Assembly: GCF_018918185.1 (NCBI RefSeq)
Contig: NZ_JAHLPZ010000009.1
Coordinates: forward strand, 1-64,000
Origin: Eubacterium sp. MSJ-21
GTDB taxonomy: Bacteria > Bacillota > Clostridia > Lachnospirales > Lachnospiraceae
DNA length: 64,000 bases
Direction of reading: 5' to 3'
This document shows positions 37,233 through 44,999 of the stretch, piece after piece. Every line of letters starts with the position of its first letter. Position 1 is the stretch's first letter. Position numbers and translations under genes: made by a program. A model generated the notes under the pieces. The model did no database searches and was not told the origin of the DNA. It worked only from the letters and a program-made list of their open reading frames with translations.

Positions 37233-37941
37233 AACGAATGTGTGGTTCTGGATTCAGGCGGCTTTGATAAGCAGTGGAATTGGGGGCCTGACCGGCTATC
37301 TGTTTTTTGATGCATGGTGGGGAAGTTTGCTGATTCCTGTCTGTATGCCGGTTGTGTATAGCCGGCTACGACGTTGGCATTTAGAAAGACAAACACGACA
37401 GTTAAAGATGGAATTTCAAGAAGTTATGACGCTGATATCCGGGTGTATGCATGCAGGGTATTCGCTGGAGAATGCTATAGTACAGGTTCGGCGCACAAGT
37501 GGAGAAGAATTTTCACTGATGAGAGAAGAACTTCAAATACTGGTAAATGGAATTGCCTGCCATAAGAGAGTTGAACAGTTACTGCTGGCACTTGCAGAGC
37601 GGTGTGATGTGGAAGAAATCCGGGAGCTTGCGATAATGATAGAAATTGCAAAGCATTATGGTGGAAATATTCCTCATTTGATTCGACAGATCACTACACG
37701 ATTACAGGCATCCGAGATGACAGAGGTAGAGATTCAGACGGTAATTGCAGCAAAGAGACTGGAAGGGCACATTATGCTGATCGTTCCTTTTGGAATCCTG
37801 ATGTTTCTGCGGCTGACAAATCCTGTGTACATGCAGGTGTTGTACACAACGATTGCAGGACGGTTATGCATGAGTGTGTCGGCTTTTGGCATTGGTGGAT
37901 GTGCGTACTGGATTGATAAGATAACGAGAATTGAGGTGTAA
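37213..37941 (+). CDS. TadB-like inner membrane platform protein
   Basis: 242 residues of the type II secretion F family: two N-terminal transmembrane helices, the GspF domain (EFQEVMTLISGCMHAGYSLENAI), and two C-terminal helices. Start taken as GTG 37213 because GGAGG lies 6 bases before it; it overlaps tadA by 20 bases. Confidence 0.85.
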   Translation: MDYREYKTNVWFWIQAALISSGIGGLTGYLFFDAWWGSLLIPVCMPVVYSRLRRWHLERQTRQLKMEFQEVMTLISGCMHAGYSLENAIVQVRRTSGEEFSLMREELQILVNGIACHKRVEQLLLALAERCDVEEIRELAIMIEIAKHYGGNIPHLIRQITTRLQASEMTEVEIQTVIAAKRLEGHIMLIVPFGILMFLRLTNPVYMQVLYTTIAGRLCMSVSAFGIGGCAYWIDKITRIEV

Positions 37942-37944
37942 AAA

Positions 37945-39300
37945 ATGAAGGTGTGTATTTTGATACAGGTGTTGCTTGCATGTCTGGCAATCCTGTCAAG
38001 AATTCATTTCAGCAAATATAAAGCAGAGAAGCTTAAGGGGTTGATGCATATCCGGGAGGAAGTGCAAAAAATACGGGTAATAACAAAAAAAGAAGCGGAG
38101 CTGTTGATACGAAAACGTATGCAGCAAATGATATCCATATCAATTATGATTTTATTTGTCAGTACCTGTATTGCAGAGGTAGTGTTGTGGAACGATACGA
38201 GGCAATCTGGAAAAACGGATATGCACGTTTTAGAACGTGATGATTATGATGGGGAAGTGAAAACAGAAGACATCCGGCTATCGGTCGATGACAAGGAATA
38301 TACATATATGATGGAAATTGAACCAAGAGAATATACGGAAGATCAATTTTATCAGGAGGCACACATGCAGCTCGACATTCTGGAGTCCAAAATTCTGGGG
38401 GATAATCCGGATTTAGAGCATGTAAGTTGTTCTCTGAATTTGCCGAGTGAGGATGAAGCAGGTGTATTTGCCTATACATGGAGATCGGATAATCCGACGG
38501 TGCTCTCTTCTTATGGAAAGGTATATTTGGAGGAAGTGAAAGGAACAATTGTTGTGCCCTTGACAGTGGAGATATCGTATCGGACATATACGATGGAACA
38601 TAGCTTTTCTGTATGCGTGGTTCAGGATATGCGTGGGAAAGATGCGGTAGAACGGGCAGAGGAAACACTTCAGCAGATCGAAAAAGAGACAAGAACAGAC
38701 GAGAAACTGACAATTCCGGAACAACTGGGAGAAGTTGGGGTATCGGTAAAGAGACAGACAAAGGAACGTGCAATGACATGGGTTGCATTTGGTATTGTAT
38801 TGGCAGCGTTGCTGCCGGTTATGATGTATGCAAGATGGAAGGAAGAACGAAGAAAAAGAAACAGTGCGCTGATCGATCAATATCCATCTTTTGTGAATCG
38901 CCTGTGGTTGTTGCTTGGGGCAGGAATGACAGTACAAATGGGAATTCGGAAAATCGCATCGGAAATGAAAGGGGATATATTGTTAAAAAAAGAGTTGGAG
39001 TATGCAATGCACCAGTTAGATACGGGAAGCGAAGAAAGCTGGGTGTACGAACAACTGGGGCAGCGGCTGGAGCTGCCGGAATATTATCAGATGTTCCAGC
39101 ATCTGAGCCAGCATATTCGTATGGGAACAAAGGACCTTCGAAATCTGATGGAACAGGAGATGCAGCTTGCACTTCAAAAAAGACGTGAGCTTGCAAAGAA
39201 AAAAGGAGAGGAGGCATCGACAAAGCTGTTATTTCCGATGGTTGTACTGTTGATTCTTGTCATGATTATGATTGTATATCCGGCACTCGTCGGATTGTAG
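37945..39300 (+). CDS. TadC-like platform protein with inserted Ig-like domain
   Basis: 451 residues. N-terminal helix (residues 3-20), a second helix near 55-75, then an extracytoplasmic segment of about 190 residues, a third helix (about 270-290), the GspF-type domain (QYPSFVNRLWLLLGAGMTVQMGI) and a C-terminal helix. The inserted segment contains ILGDNPDLEHVSCSLNLPSEDEAG and TWRSDNPTVLSSYGKV, the pattern of an atrophied bacterial Ig-like domain. Typical TadC lacks such an insert. Confidence 0.82.
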   Translation: MKVCILIQVLLACLAILSRIHFSKYKAEKLKGLMHIREEVQKIRVITKKEAELLIRKRMQQMISISIMILFVSTCIAEVVLWNDTRQSGKTDMHVLERDDYDGEVKTEDIRLSVDDKEYTYMMEIEPREYTEDQFYQEAHMQLDILESKILGDNPDLEHVSCSLNLPSEDEAGVFAYTWRSDNPTVLSSYGKVYLEEVKGTIVVPLTVEISYRTYTMEHSFSVCVVQDMRGKDAVERAEETLQQIEKETRTDEKLTIPEQLGEVGVSVKRQTKERAMTWVAFGIVLAALLPVMMYARWKEERRKRNSALIDQYPSFVNRLWLLLGAGMTVQMGIRKIASEMKGDILLKKELEYAMHQLDTGSEESWVYEQLGQRLELPEYYQMFQHLSQHIRMGTKDLRNLMEQEMQLALQKRRELAKKKGEEASTKLLFPMVVLLILVMIMIVYPALVGL

Positions 39301-39316
39301 AAAGGAAGTGGGATTT

Positions 39317-39490
39317 ATGGGTGCGTGGAAACGGTTTTTGCAGGAGGAAGACGGAATGGGTGTTGTGGAAGTAATCCTGATTATCGTCGTACTTGTTGCA
39401 ATGGTTCTGATTTTCAAGGAGCAGATATCTGCACTTGTCGAAACGATATGGTCGACAATCAATAAGGACGCAAAGAAAGTATATTCTTAG
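39317..39490 (+). CDS. Flp1-type major pilin precursor
   Basis: 57 residues. Leader MGAWKRFLQEEDG is cut after Gly13 (G13|MGVVE with the conserved Glu at +5), then the pilin helix VVEVILIIVVLVAMVLIFK and a short polar end. Start ATG 39317 with a GGAAG-type site; the longer frame upstream is in tadC. It is the structural subunit, processed by the prepilin peptidase at 34642. Confidence 0.92.
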   Translation: MGAWKRFLQEEDGMGVVEVILIIVVLVAMVLIFKEQISALVETIWSTINKDAKKVYS

Positions 39491-39507
39491 AAAAACAGGA
39501 GGAGAGT

Positions 39508-40959
39508 ATGAATAATAAGGGAAGAATTGTCGTGTTTATCAGTCTGATTACTGCGGTAATGCTGATATTGATCACACTTGTGCTACAGGTTGTCGTACTC
39601 AGTGCAGCACGGTCAAAAGACGTAATTGCTACCCGCCTTTCCATGTCGGATGTCAAAGCCTGTTATAACCGCTACATATTTGAACATTATCATATTCTCC
39701 TTTTTGATAAGACAGCAGGTGGAAACGGAGAAGCGTATCTGGAAGAGTGGCTGGAACAGGCGTTTTCGGAGAAACTCGGAGATGCTTATTCGGATATACG
39801 GGTTGTGATTACAGATTTTTTGATGCTTACGGATCAATCGTATGCTCCGTTAAAGGAGCAGATGCAGGAATATATGACCTATGCAATAGCAGAAAAAGGT
39901 GTGCAGGCAGGTGTTGATAAGATTAAGGAAAAAACAGGTGGACAGGATGGAACATTGCCGGAGGATTTAAAGGAGGACATGGAACATGCGGAGTCGGAAA
40001 CGGAATATGCAGATACCGGAAATACAGGAGAGCAGGAAGGAGCTGGCTCCGATCTGGAAGAAAATCCAGTGGCGCAGCTGGCTGCGGATGATCCGCGTGA
40101 CTATACAAAGAAATTGTCTAGCAGTGTGATTCTGAATCTTGTGCTTCCGGATGATAAAACGGTGTCCGATGCATCGATTACGCTGTCGGATGCTCCAAGT
40201 TTACGGTTGGGAGGTTTTTTTACTAACTACAAAGAAGTCAATCGAAAATTTGACAACATGGTTTCTTTGTTTGAGGGATTAACAGCGCTTGGTTCCTGGC
40301 AGGACTCACTGGCTGATACAGGAATACAGCTTGCATATATAGAACAGGTCTTTAACTGTTACAGGGAAGAGAAAAACGATACAGCGGTGCTTGCGTATGA
40401 ACAGGAATATCTGATTGCGGGCAAAGCATCTGATTATGAAAATCTGAGGTCAGTTGCGCATCGCATGATCGGGATACGTTATCCAATCAATTATATTGGT
40501 CTGTGTAAACAGCCTGATAAAATGGAACGATTGACGGAACTGGCAACCGCGATTGCCGGCGCTGCACCTTATTTGATCCCGGCACTCAAATATTTTCTGG
40601 CTGGATGCTGGGCGTATATTGAATCTATTGCAGATGTCCGCGTTTTGTTCGATGGAAAGAAAGCCGCATTCACAAAAAATCAGTCAAATTGGATCACAGA
40701 TATTGACCACATCAGCGAGAGTCTGTCGAAACAGACAGAGGATGCAGAGAATGGATTGGATTATCAGGCGTATTTGTCTGTTTTGCAGGCAATGAGTATG
40801 GAAGGCGTGACGGCCAGAATGCTGGATCTGATGCAGATAAATACAATGCAGGAGGAACCGGATTTTCGGATATTACACGGCGCGGTTGGATTTGAGGCAG
40901 ATTTTGAAAGTACCTTTGATGGATATGTATTTCGGTATCACCAACAGGCATCGTATTAG
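39508..40959 (+). CDS. DUF5702 domain protein (pilus-associated)
   Basis: 483 residues: an N-terminal transmembrane helix preceded by MNNKG (class III prepilin-like; GRIVVFISLITAVMLILITLVLQVVV) and a long exported domain with an acidic Glu/Gly-rich linker at residues 155-195. The helix, TRLSMSDVKACYNRYIFEHYHILLFDK and the overall length fit DUF5702, found in Gram-positive Tad operons and likely a minor pilus component of TadG type. RBS AGGAGG. Confidence 0.85.
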   Translation: MNNKGRIVVFISLITAVMLILITLVLQVVVLSAARSKDVIATRLSMSDVKACYNRYIFEHYHILLFDKTAGGNGEAYLEEWLEQAFSEKLGDAYSDIRVVITDFLMLTDQSYAPLKEQMQEYMTYAIAEKGVQAGVDKIKEKTGGQDGTLPEDLKEDMEHAESETEYADTGNTGEQEGAGSDLEENPVAQLAADDPRDYTKKLSSSVILNLVLPDDKTVSDASITLSDAPSLRLGGFFTNYKEVNRKFDNMVSLFEGLTALGSWQDSLADTGIQLAYIEQVFNCYREEKNDTAVLAYEQEYLIAGKASDYENLRSVAHRMIGIRYPINYIGLCKQPDKMERLTELATAIAGAAPYLIPALKYFLAGCWAYIESIADVRVLFDGKKAAFTKNQSNWITDIDHISESLSKQTEDAENGLDYQAYLSVLQAMSMEGVTARMLDLMQINTMQEEPDFRILHGAVGFEADFESTFDGYVFRYHQQASY

Positions 40960-40971
40960 TTAGATAGAAAA

Positions 40972-41107
40972 CCTTTCGTATTGGTTTCAGAGGATTCCTC
41001 AGGATGAGTGAAATTAGAATAAAAACCTCTCCGGGTGCTGGCCAAAGCAATAATTGAATCTTATTTCTCGTGTAGCCTGAGGAATCTTCGGAAAGCAATA
41101 TGAAAGG
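40972..41107. repeat. 136-bp inverted repeat between DUF5702 and TadE genes
   Basis: The 32-base left arm (40972-41003, starting CCTTTCGTATTGGTTTC) pairs with the right arm (41076-41107, ending GAAAGCAATATGAAAGG) at about 28 of 32 positions; the middle is also weakly complementary. The right arm runs into the ribosome site (AAAGGGG, 41103-41109) of the next gene, so the hairpin could hide it. Confidence 0.75.
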
Positions 41108-41115
41108 GGTGTTTT

Positions 41116-41838
41116 ATGAAACAAAGAAGAAATACAGGAAGTGCATCGGTGGAGGCTTCACTTGTGATACCGGTGTTTCTTCTGGCGATGCTCCGTCTGT
41201 TTTTATGTTTCCAGAGTGTGCTGGCAGAGGTACAGGTTTATGAGGCGGCAGCAGAGACGGTTGAATATATGTCCGAAACAGCCAGCGCAGGTGTCTGTGA
41301 TGCAGCTGTCGCATACTTGCGGTTTCCACGGTATATTGATGAGAAAAAGACTGTGGAACAATATGTAAAATATGGAGAATCCGGGGTGTGCTTTCCCGGA
41401 AGCACTATGGACGAAGAGGATTATGTTGTTCTTAGAACGAGCTATGAACTGAAGTATCTGGGGCCACGGACTTTTACAATACGGAAACGGGCATATACGG
41501 GGGCGGTCTGGACAGATACGGATTCTGAAGCGGAAAGCGGAAAGGATGCGTATGTATACGTGACAGACAGGCAGTCGGTGTACCATGTGACACGTAGCTG
41601 CAGCTATTTGACACTTGATATCCGGATGAGTTCCCTACAGGAAGCGAAAGCGGATGGGTATGCTGCGTGTGCATTTTGTGGAAAGGAACTCCGGGGGGAA
41701 CAGGTGTATGTGACAGAGGATGGTGATTGTTATCATAGCAGTCTGCGATGCAGCGGGTTAACACGGACAGTGTATCGAAAGAAGAAAAGTGAGGTAACCG
41801 GGCTCGGTGCATGTTCGCGATGTGGAAACAGAAAATAA
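41116..41838 (+). CDS. TadE-like pseudopilin with two C-terminal Cys/His modules
   Basis: 240 residues. N-terminal class III signal and helix (GSASVEASLVIPVFLLAMLRL, conserved Glu) of TadE type. After a linker, two similar modules follow: YHVTRSCSYL...AACAFC (about residues 155-195) and YHSSLRCSGL...GACSRCG (about 205-238). Each has His, Cys and a CxxC that could bind a metal. This tail recurs in Lachnospiraceae pilus proteins. It would lie outside the cell. Confidence 0.78.
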   Translation: MKQRRNTGSASVEASLVIPVFLLAMLRLFLCFQSVLAEVQVYEAAAETVEYMSETASAGVCDAAVAYLRFPRYIDEKKTVEQYVKYGESGVCFPGSTMDEEDYVVLRTSYELKYLGPRTFTIRKRAYTGAVWTDTDSEAESGKDAYVYVTDRQSVYHVTRSCSYLTLDIRMSSLQEAKADGYAACAFCGKELRGEQVYVTEDGDCYHSSLRCSGLTRTVYRKKKSEVTGLGACSRCGNRK

Positions 41839-41864
41839 ATATTGTTACAGGAGGAGGTTATGAG

Positions 41865-42203
41865 ATGGGAAATAAAGGTAGCTCTGTGGTGGAATTAAGC
41901 CTGATTATGCCGATTATATTTGGCGTGCTTGTTATGGTAATTATGTTGTTTTTAGATACGGTCCGGGATGGACTGGTACAGCAGGATGGGTATAGTGTGA
42001 TTTATACATATGAGGAAAACTCCGGGTTACAGGAAAAAATAGAGGATACAAAGGAAAAAACAGGTGCAGGAGCATCGTATGCGGGAATTTCCAACAGAAA
42101 TTATTGTTATGAAAAAGAAGGACATGTCTTTGTTACGGAAGTGGACGTATGCAGCAGTCGGCTCAGAAGGTGGCAGGTGTATGGAAATATTGTTTGGGAA
42201 TAA
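41865..42203 (+). CDS. TadE/TadF-like pseudopilin
   Basis: 112 residues starting MGNKGSSVVELSLIMPIIFGVLVMVIM, a TadE-type class III leader with Glu after the cleavage site, followed by a short exported domain. ATG at 41865 with AGGAGG 7 bases before it. It overlaps the FHA gene start. Confidence 0.82.
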   Translation: MGNKGSSVVELSLIMPIIFGVLVMVIMLFLDTVRDGLVQQDGYSVIYTYEENSGLQEKIEDTKEKTGAGASYAGISNRNYCYEKEGHVFVTEVDVCSSRLRRWQVYGNIVWE

Positions 42204-43479
42204 GGGAATTTACCATTATATGGATGCAAAGATAGGAACGATGCAGATGCTTGAAGAACAGGGCAGAATGTATCAGGTCAAGATGTTGGTGGAAAATGAA
42301 TTTCCGTATATTCTGGCATCGACCATGATTTGTACCGATGGTGAAGTCTGGTTATCACATAATACAAAGGGATGCTATAGTATGCAGGCATATTTACAGC
42401 AAAAAACGATGGACGGACATCAATTACGTTCTTTATTGAATCAGATTATGCAGCAGGCAAAGATGTTGGAGGAGTATCTACTGGATGCATCAGATCTGGT
42501 TATACGTATAGAATATCTGTTTTTTCATCGGGAAAAGGAGGCAATACGCATGTTGTGTGTACCGGGATATGAAAAACCATTAAGGGAACAGCTGGCTGCC
42601 TTTTTGGGGTATCTGATGCCGCGGTTTGATCACCTGGATCGGGAAGGGGAACTGTTCTTATACGAATGTCACAGGATTCTGGCAGATGATTGGTGTGATA
42701 TGACAGATTTTCTGGCTTTGCTGAATGAGAGAACAGATACGGGTGTGAAATGCGTGAATCCGGACGAACAAGATGAGGCAGATATCTCGAAACAGACAGA
42801 CAAAAAAGAATGTGCAGAAGAAAAGACAGTGATTGTACAGCAGATAAAGCGGGAAGATGTAGATTCTATATTTTCCAAACGTTTTTTATTGTATGCATTA
42901 GCAGGAGGCGCTACACTGGCATTGATTATCAAGTATTTATTTTTTGATGGGACGACAGGGACAGCGATTTTTGGAATCATCTGGCTTTTAACATTGATCA
43001 TACTTGCAATCATGACAGTACGCGATAAAACCGGAGAGGAAGAACCGGATACTGCGATGCAGGAATATCAGCTGCAATATGGAAGAGATAGGAAGGATAT
43101 TCGTTCGGAAGCCAGCCTGCCGGAAAAATATAATATAGATTATGCATCCGTATCTCCGCAGACGCCGACAGTTGCGAAAAAAGAAATTATGAAGCTGGTG
43201 CCGTTGACAAATGGTGCACTTGAACCATTTCGTATACCGCTGGATAAAACATCGCTCACCATAGGAAGGGACAAGTCGTCGGATTACCGTGTTTCGACGA
43301 CACAGATCAGTCGCGTGCATGTCCGGCTGTTCTGCCGTCCGGACGGGTTATATATCGAGGATCAGAACTCTACCAATGGAACATATATCAATGCAAAGCG
43401 CATCCCGGCGATGACAGAGCAGAAATTAGAGAAGGGCGATGTGGTGGGACTTGCAAATGAGGAGTTTTTTGTTGCGTAA
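42181..43479 (+). CDS. DUF6382 and FHA domain protein
   Basis: 432 residues: N-terminal DUF6382 (MEILFGNKGIYHYMDAKIG... ), a linker with the only membrane segments (about 238-280, LLYALAGGATLALII and IFGIIWLLTLIILAI), then a C-terminal FHA domain (about 345-432: LTIGRDKSSDYRVSTTQISRVHVRLF and DQNSTNGTYINAKRI). FHA domains bind phosphothreonine, so the pilus may be under Ser/Thr kinase control. Start at ATG 42181, 23 bases inside the previous gene; an earlier ATG at 42064 would overlap 140 bases. Confidence 0.85.
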   Translation: MEILFGNKGIYHYMDAKIGTMQMLEEQGRMYQVKMLVENEFPYILASTMICTDGEVWLSHNTKGCYSMQAYLQQKTMDGHQLRSLLNQIMQQAKMLEEYLLDASDLVIRIEYLFFHREKEAIRMLCVPGYEKPLREQLAAFLGYLMPRFDHLDREGELFLYECHRILADDWCDMTDFLALLNERTDTGVKCVNPDEQDEADISKQTDKKECAEEKTVIVQQIKREDVDSIFSKRFLLYALAGGATLALIIKYLFFDGTTGTAIFGIIWLLTLIILAIMTVRDKTGEEEPDTAMQEYQLQYGRDRKDIRSEASLPEKYNIDYASVSPQTPTVAKKEIMKLVPLTNGALEPFRIPLDKTSLTIGRDKSSDYRVSTTQISRVHVRLFCRPDGLYIEDQNSTNGTYINAKRIPAMTEQKLEKGDVVGLANEEFFVA

Positions 43480-43513
43480 GAAAAAACTATGTAAAAGCAA
43501 ATGAATGTGGTAT

Positions 43514-43594
43514 ACTATGTTCACGAAGCGTGCTTGAAGATCAATGAAGTACTTTCTCTGTTTGAACATAGTGAGATGGAAAAATCAGAGAAAG
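43514..43594 (+). other. Possible pseudoknot-forming leader upstream of small gene
   Basis: Two interleaved perfect helices: ACTATGTTCA (43514-43523) with TGAACATAGT (43563-43572), and CTTTCTCTG (43552-43560) with CAGAGAAAG (43586-43594). The order 5'A-5'B-3'A-3'B is that of an H-type pseudoknot, ending about 8 bases before the ribosome site of the next gene. Confidence 0.45.
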
Positions 43595-43615
43595 GGCTTG
43601 TCGGAGGTGACAGGT

Positions 43616-43798
43616 ATGGTAGAAGATGTGACGAATAAACAATTACAATTTATTACGTGGTTGATAACGACGGCCACGGACAAATGCCAGACAATCGAAG
43701 AAGTCAGAGAACTGAATCGAGAGATACGGAAACATTCAGATGGACTGATTGATGATACGGCGTCAGGCAGTCCTATGGATGAAAAAACAGAAGCATAA
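43616..43798 (+). CDS. Hypothetical 60-residue protein
   Basis: Begins MVEDVTNKQLQFITWLITTATDKC after a good GGAGG site (43603-43607). Mostly helical, with an acidic unstructured end. No family recognised. It sits directly behind the Tad pilus operon with its own structured leader and a strong terminator. Confidence 0.6.
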   Translation: MVEDVTNKQLQFITWLITTATDKCQTIEEVRELNREIRKHSDGLIDDTASGSPMDEKTEA

Positions 43799-43816
43799 AG
43801 ATGAGATGATATTGAA

Positions 43817-43866
43817 TAGAAAAATCTGCATCATTTTCCAGATTGAAAACGGTGCAGATTTTTCTA
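43817..43866 (+). terminator. Intrinsic terminator
   Basis: TAGAAAAATCTGCA (43817-43830) pairs with TGCAGATTTTTCTA (43853-43866), a perfect 14-bp stem around a 22-base loop. Confidence 0.8.
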
Positions 43867-43979
43867 TTTGCTTTTTTCCTCGCAATTATTGTATTTACCC
43901 CCTGTTTTTGGTATAGTAATAATGTATGTTTTTGTAGCATGCGAAAGAAAAAATGGCAGTGAATACATGAGGTGTTACA

Positions 43980-44984
43980 GTGAAGGTAAATGTGTATTAC
44001 GGAGGCCGGGGATTGCTGGAGGATCCAACACTCTTTGTAGTGGAGAAAATCATTCAGGTTCTGCAGGAGCTTCGGGTAGAAGTCACAAGATATAATATGT
44101 ATGAGGATAAGTCGGGGATTGCAACACTTCCGAACACGTTGAAGGATTGCGATGGCGTGATTCTGGCTGCGAGTCTGGAATGGTTCGGCATTGGCGGCTA
44201 TATGCAGCAGTTTCTGGACATGTGCTGGCTGTATGGTGACAAGGAGAGGATTGCGTCTCTGTATATGATGCCGGTTGTGGTTGCGACGGCGTACGGCGAA
44301 CAGGATGCGGAGCTGTCACTGCGCAAGGCATGGGATGTGCTGGGAGGTATTTCTGAACCGGGGATTGCAACATATGTCGATTCGACGGATGTGCTGGAGC
44401 AGGAAAGCCAGTATCTGGATCTGATCGAGAAAAAAGCAGAGGACTTTTACCGCCTGATCAATAAAAAGACGAGGAAGCTGCCGACGAGTAATACAGCGGT
44501 AAAGAACACGCTGATCAAACAGAATAATATCAATCTGACACCACAGGAGAGCGAGCAGCTTTCCAAGTTCGTGGCAGATGACGGATATGTGAAGAAGCAG
44601 AAAGAGGATATTGAGGAACTCGCTGCGATGTTCAAGCAGATGCTTGGAGACGAGGAGGAAACGCCGGAGCCGCCGAGTGTTTACGAGGACGATATTGTTG
44701 AAGGATTTTATGAGAACTTCCATCCGGAGGGCGGATTTGCGGCAAGCTATGTGATCATAGTACCGGATATGGGGAAGAATTTAGTGATACGTGTAGGGAA
44801 AGTCTTACAGTGTGAGTATGGCTCTGATGTGGAAGCCGATGTGAAGCTGAAAGCATCGAGTACGATGCTGCGCAATATCTTAGCAGGCAAGAACAGCTTC
44901 CAGAAGGGCTTTATGTCCGGTGAGATAACGGCGAAAGGTAATTTCAAAACACTTCGGATGCTGGATCAGATTTTCCATATATAG
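43980..44984 (+). CDS. Flavodoxin-like/SCP2 sterol-carrier fusion protein
   Basis: 334 residues. N-terminal flavodoxin-like NAD(P)H-dependent reductase fold (MKVNVYYGGRGLLEDPT, SLEWFGIGGYMQQFLDMCW, VVVATAYGEQDA) and, after a charged linker, a C-terminal SCP2-like domain (about 240-334: YVIIVPDMGKNLVIRVG and GEITAKGNFKTLRMLDQIF). Start GTG 43980 with GAGGTG before it. It precedes dnaX by 15 bases. A redox role is inferred from the fold, the lipid-like ligand of SCP2 is unknown. Confidence 0.75.
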   Translation: MKVNVYYGGRGLLEDPTLFVVEKIIQVLQELRVEVTRYNMYEDKSGIATLPNTLKDCDGVILAASLEWFGIGGYMQQFLDMCWLYGDKERIASLYMMPVVVATAYGEQDAELSLRKAWDVLGGISEPGIATYVDSTDVLEQESQYLDLIEKKAEDFYRLINKKTRKLPTSNTAVKNTLIKQNNINLTPQESEQLSKFVADDGYVKKQKEDIEELAAMFKQMLGDEEETPEPPSVYEDDIVEGFYENFHPEGGFAASYVIIVPDMGKNLVIRVGKVLQCEYGSDVEADVKLKASSTMLRNILAGKNSFQKGFMSGEITAKGNFKTLRMLDQIFHI

Positions 44985-44999
44985 AGTTGGAGGCAGTTT

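Noticed and set aside
38613-39188. 191-codon plus-strand frame inside the TadC-like gene
   Set aside because: Out-of-frame Gly/Arg-rich translation of a well-supported gene.
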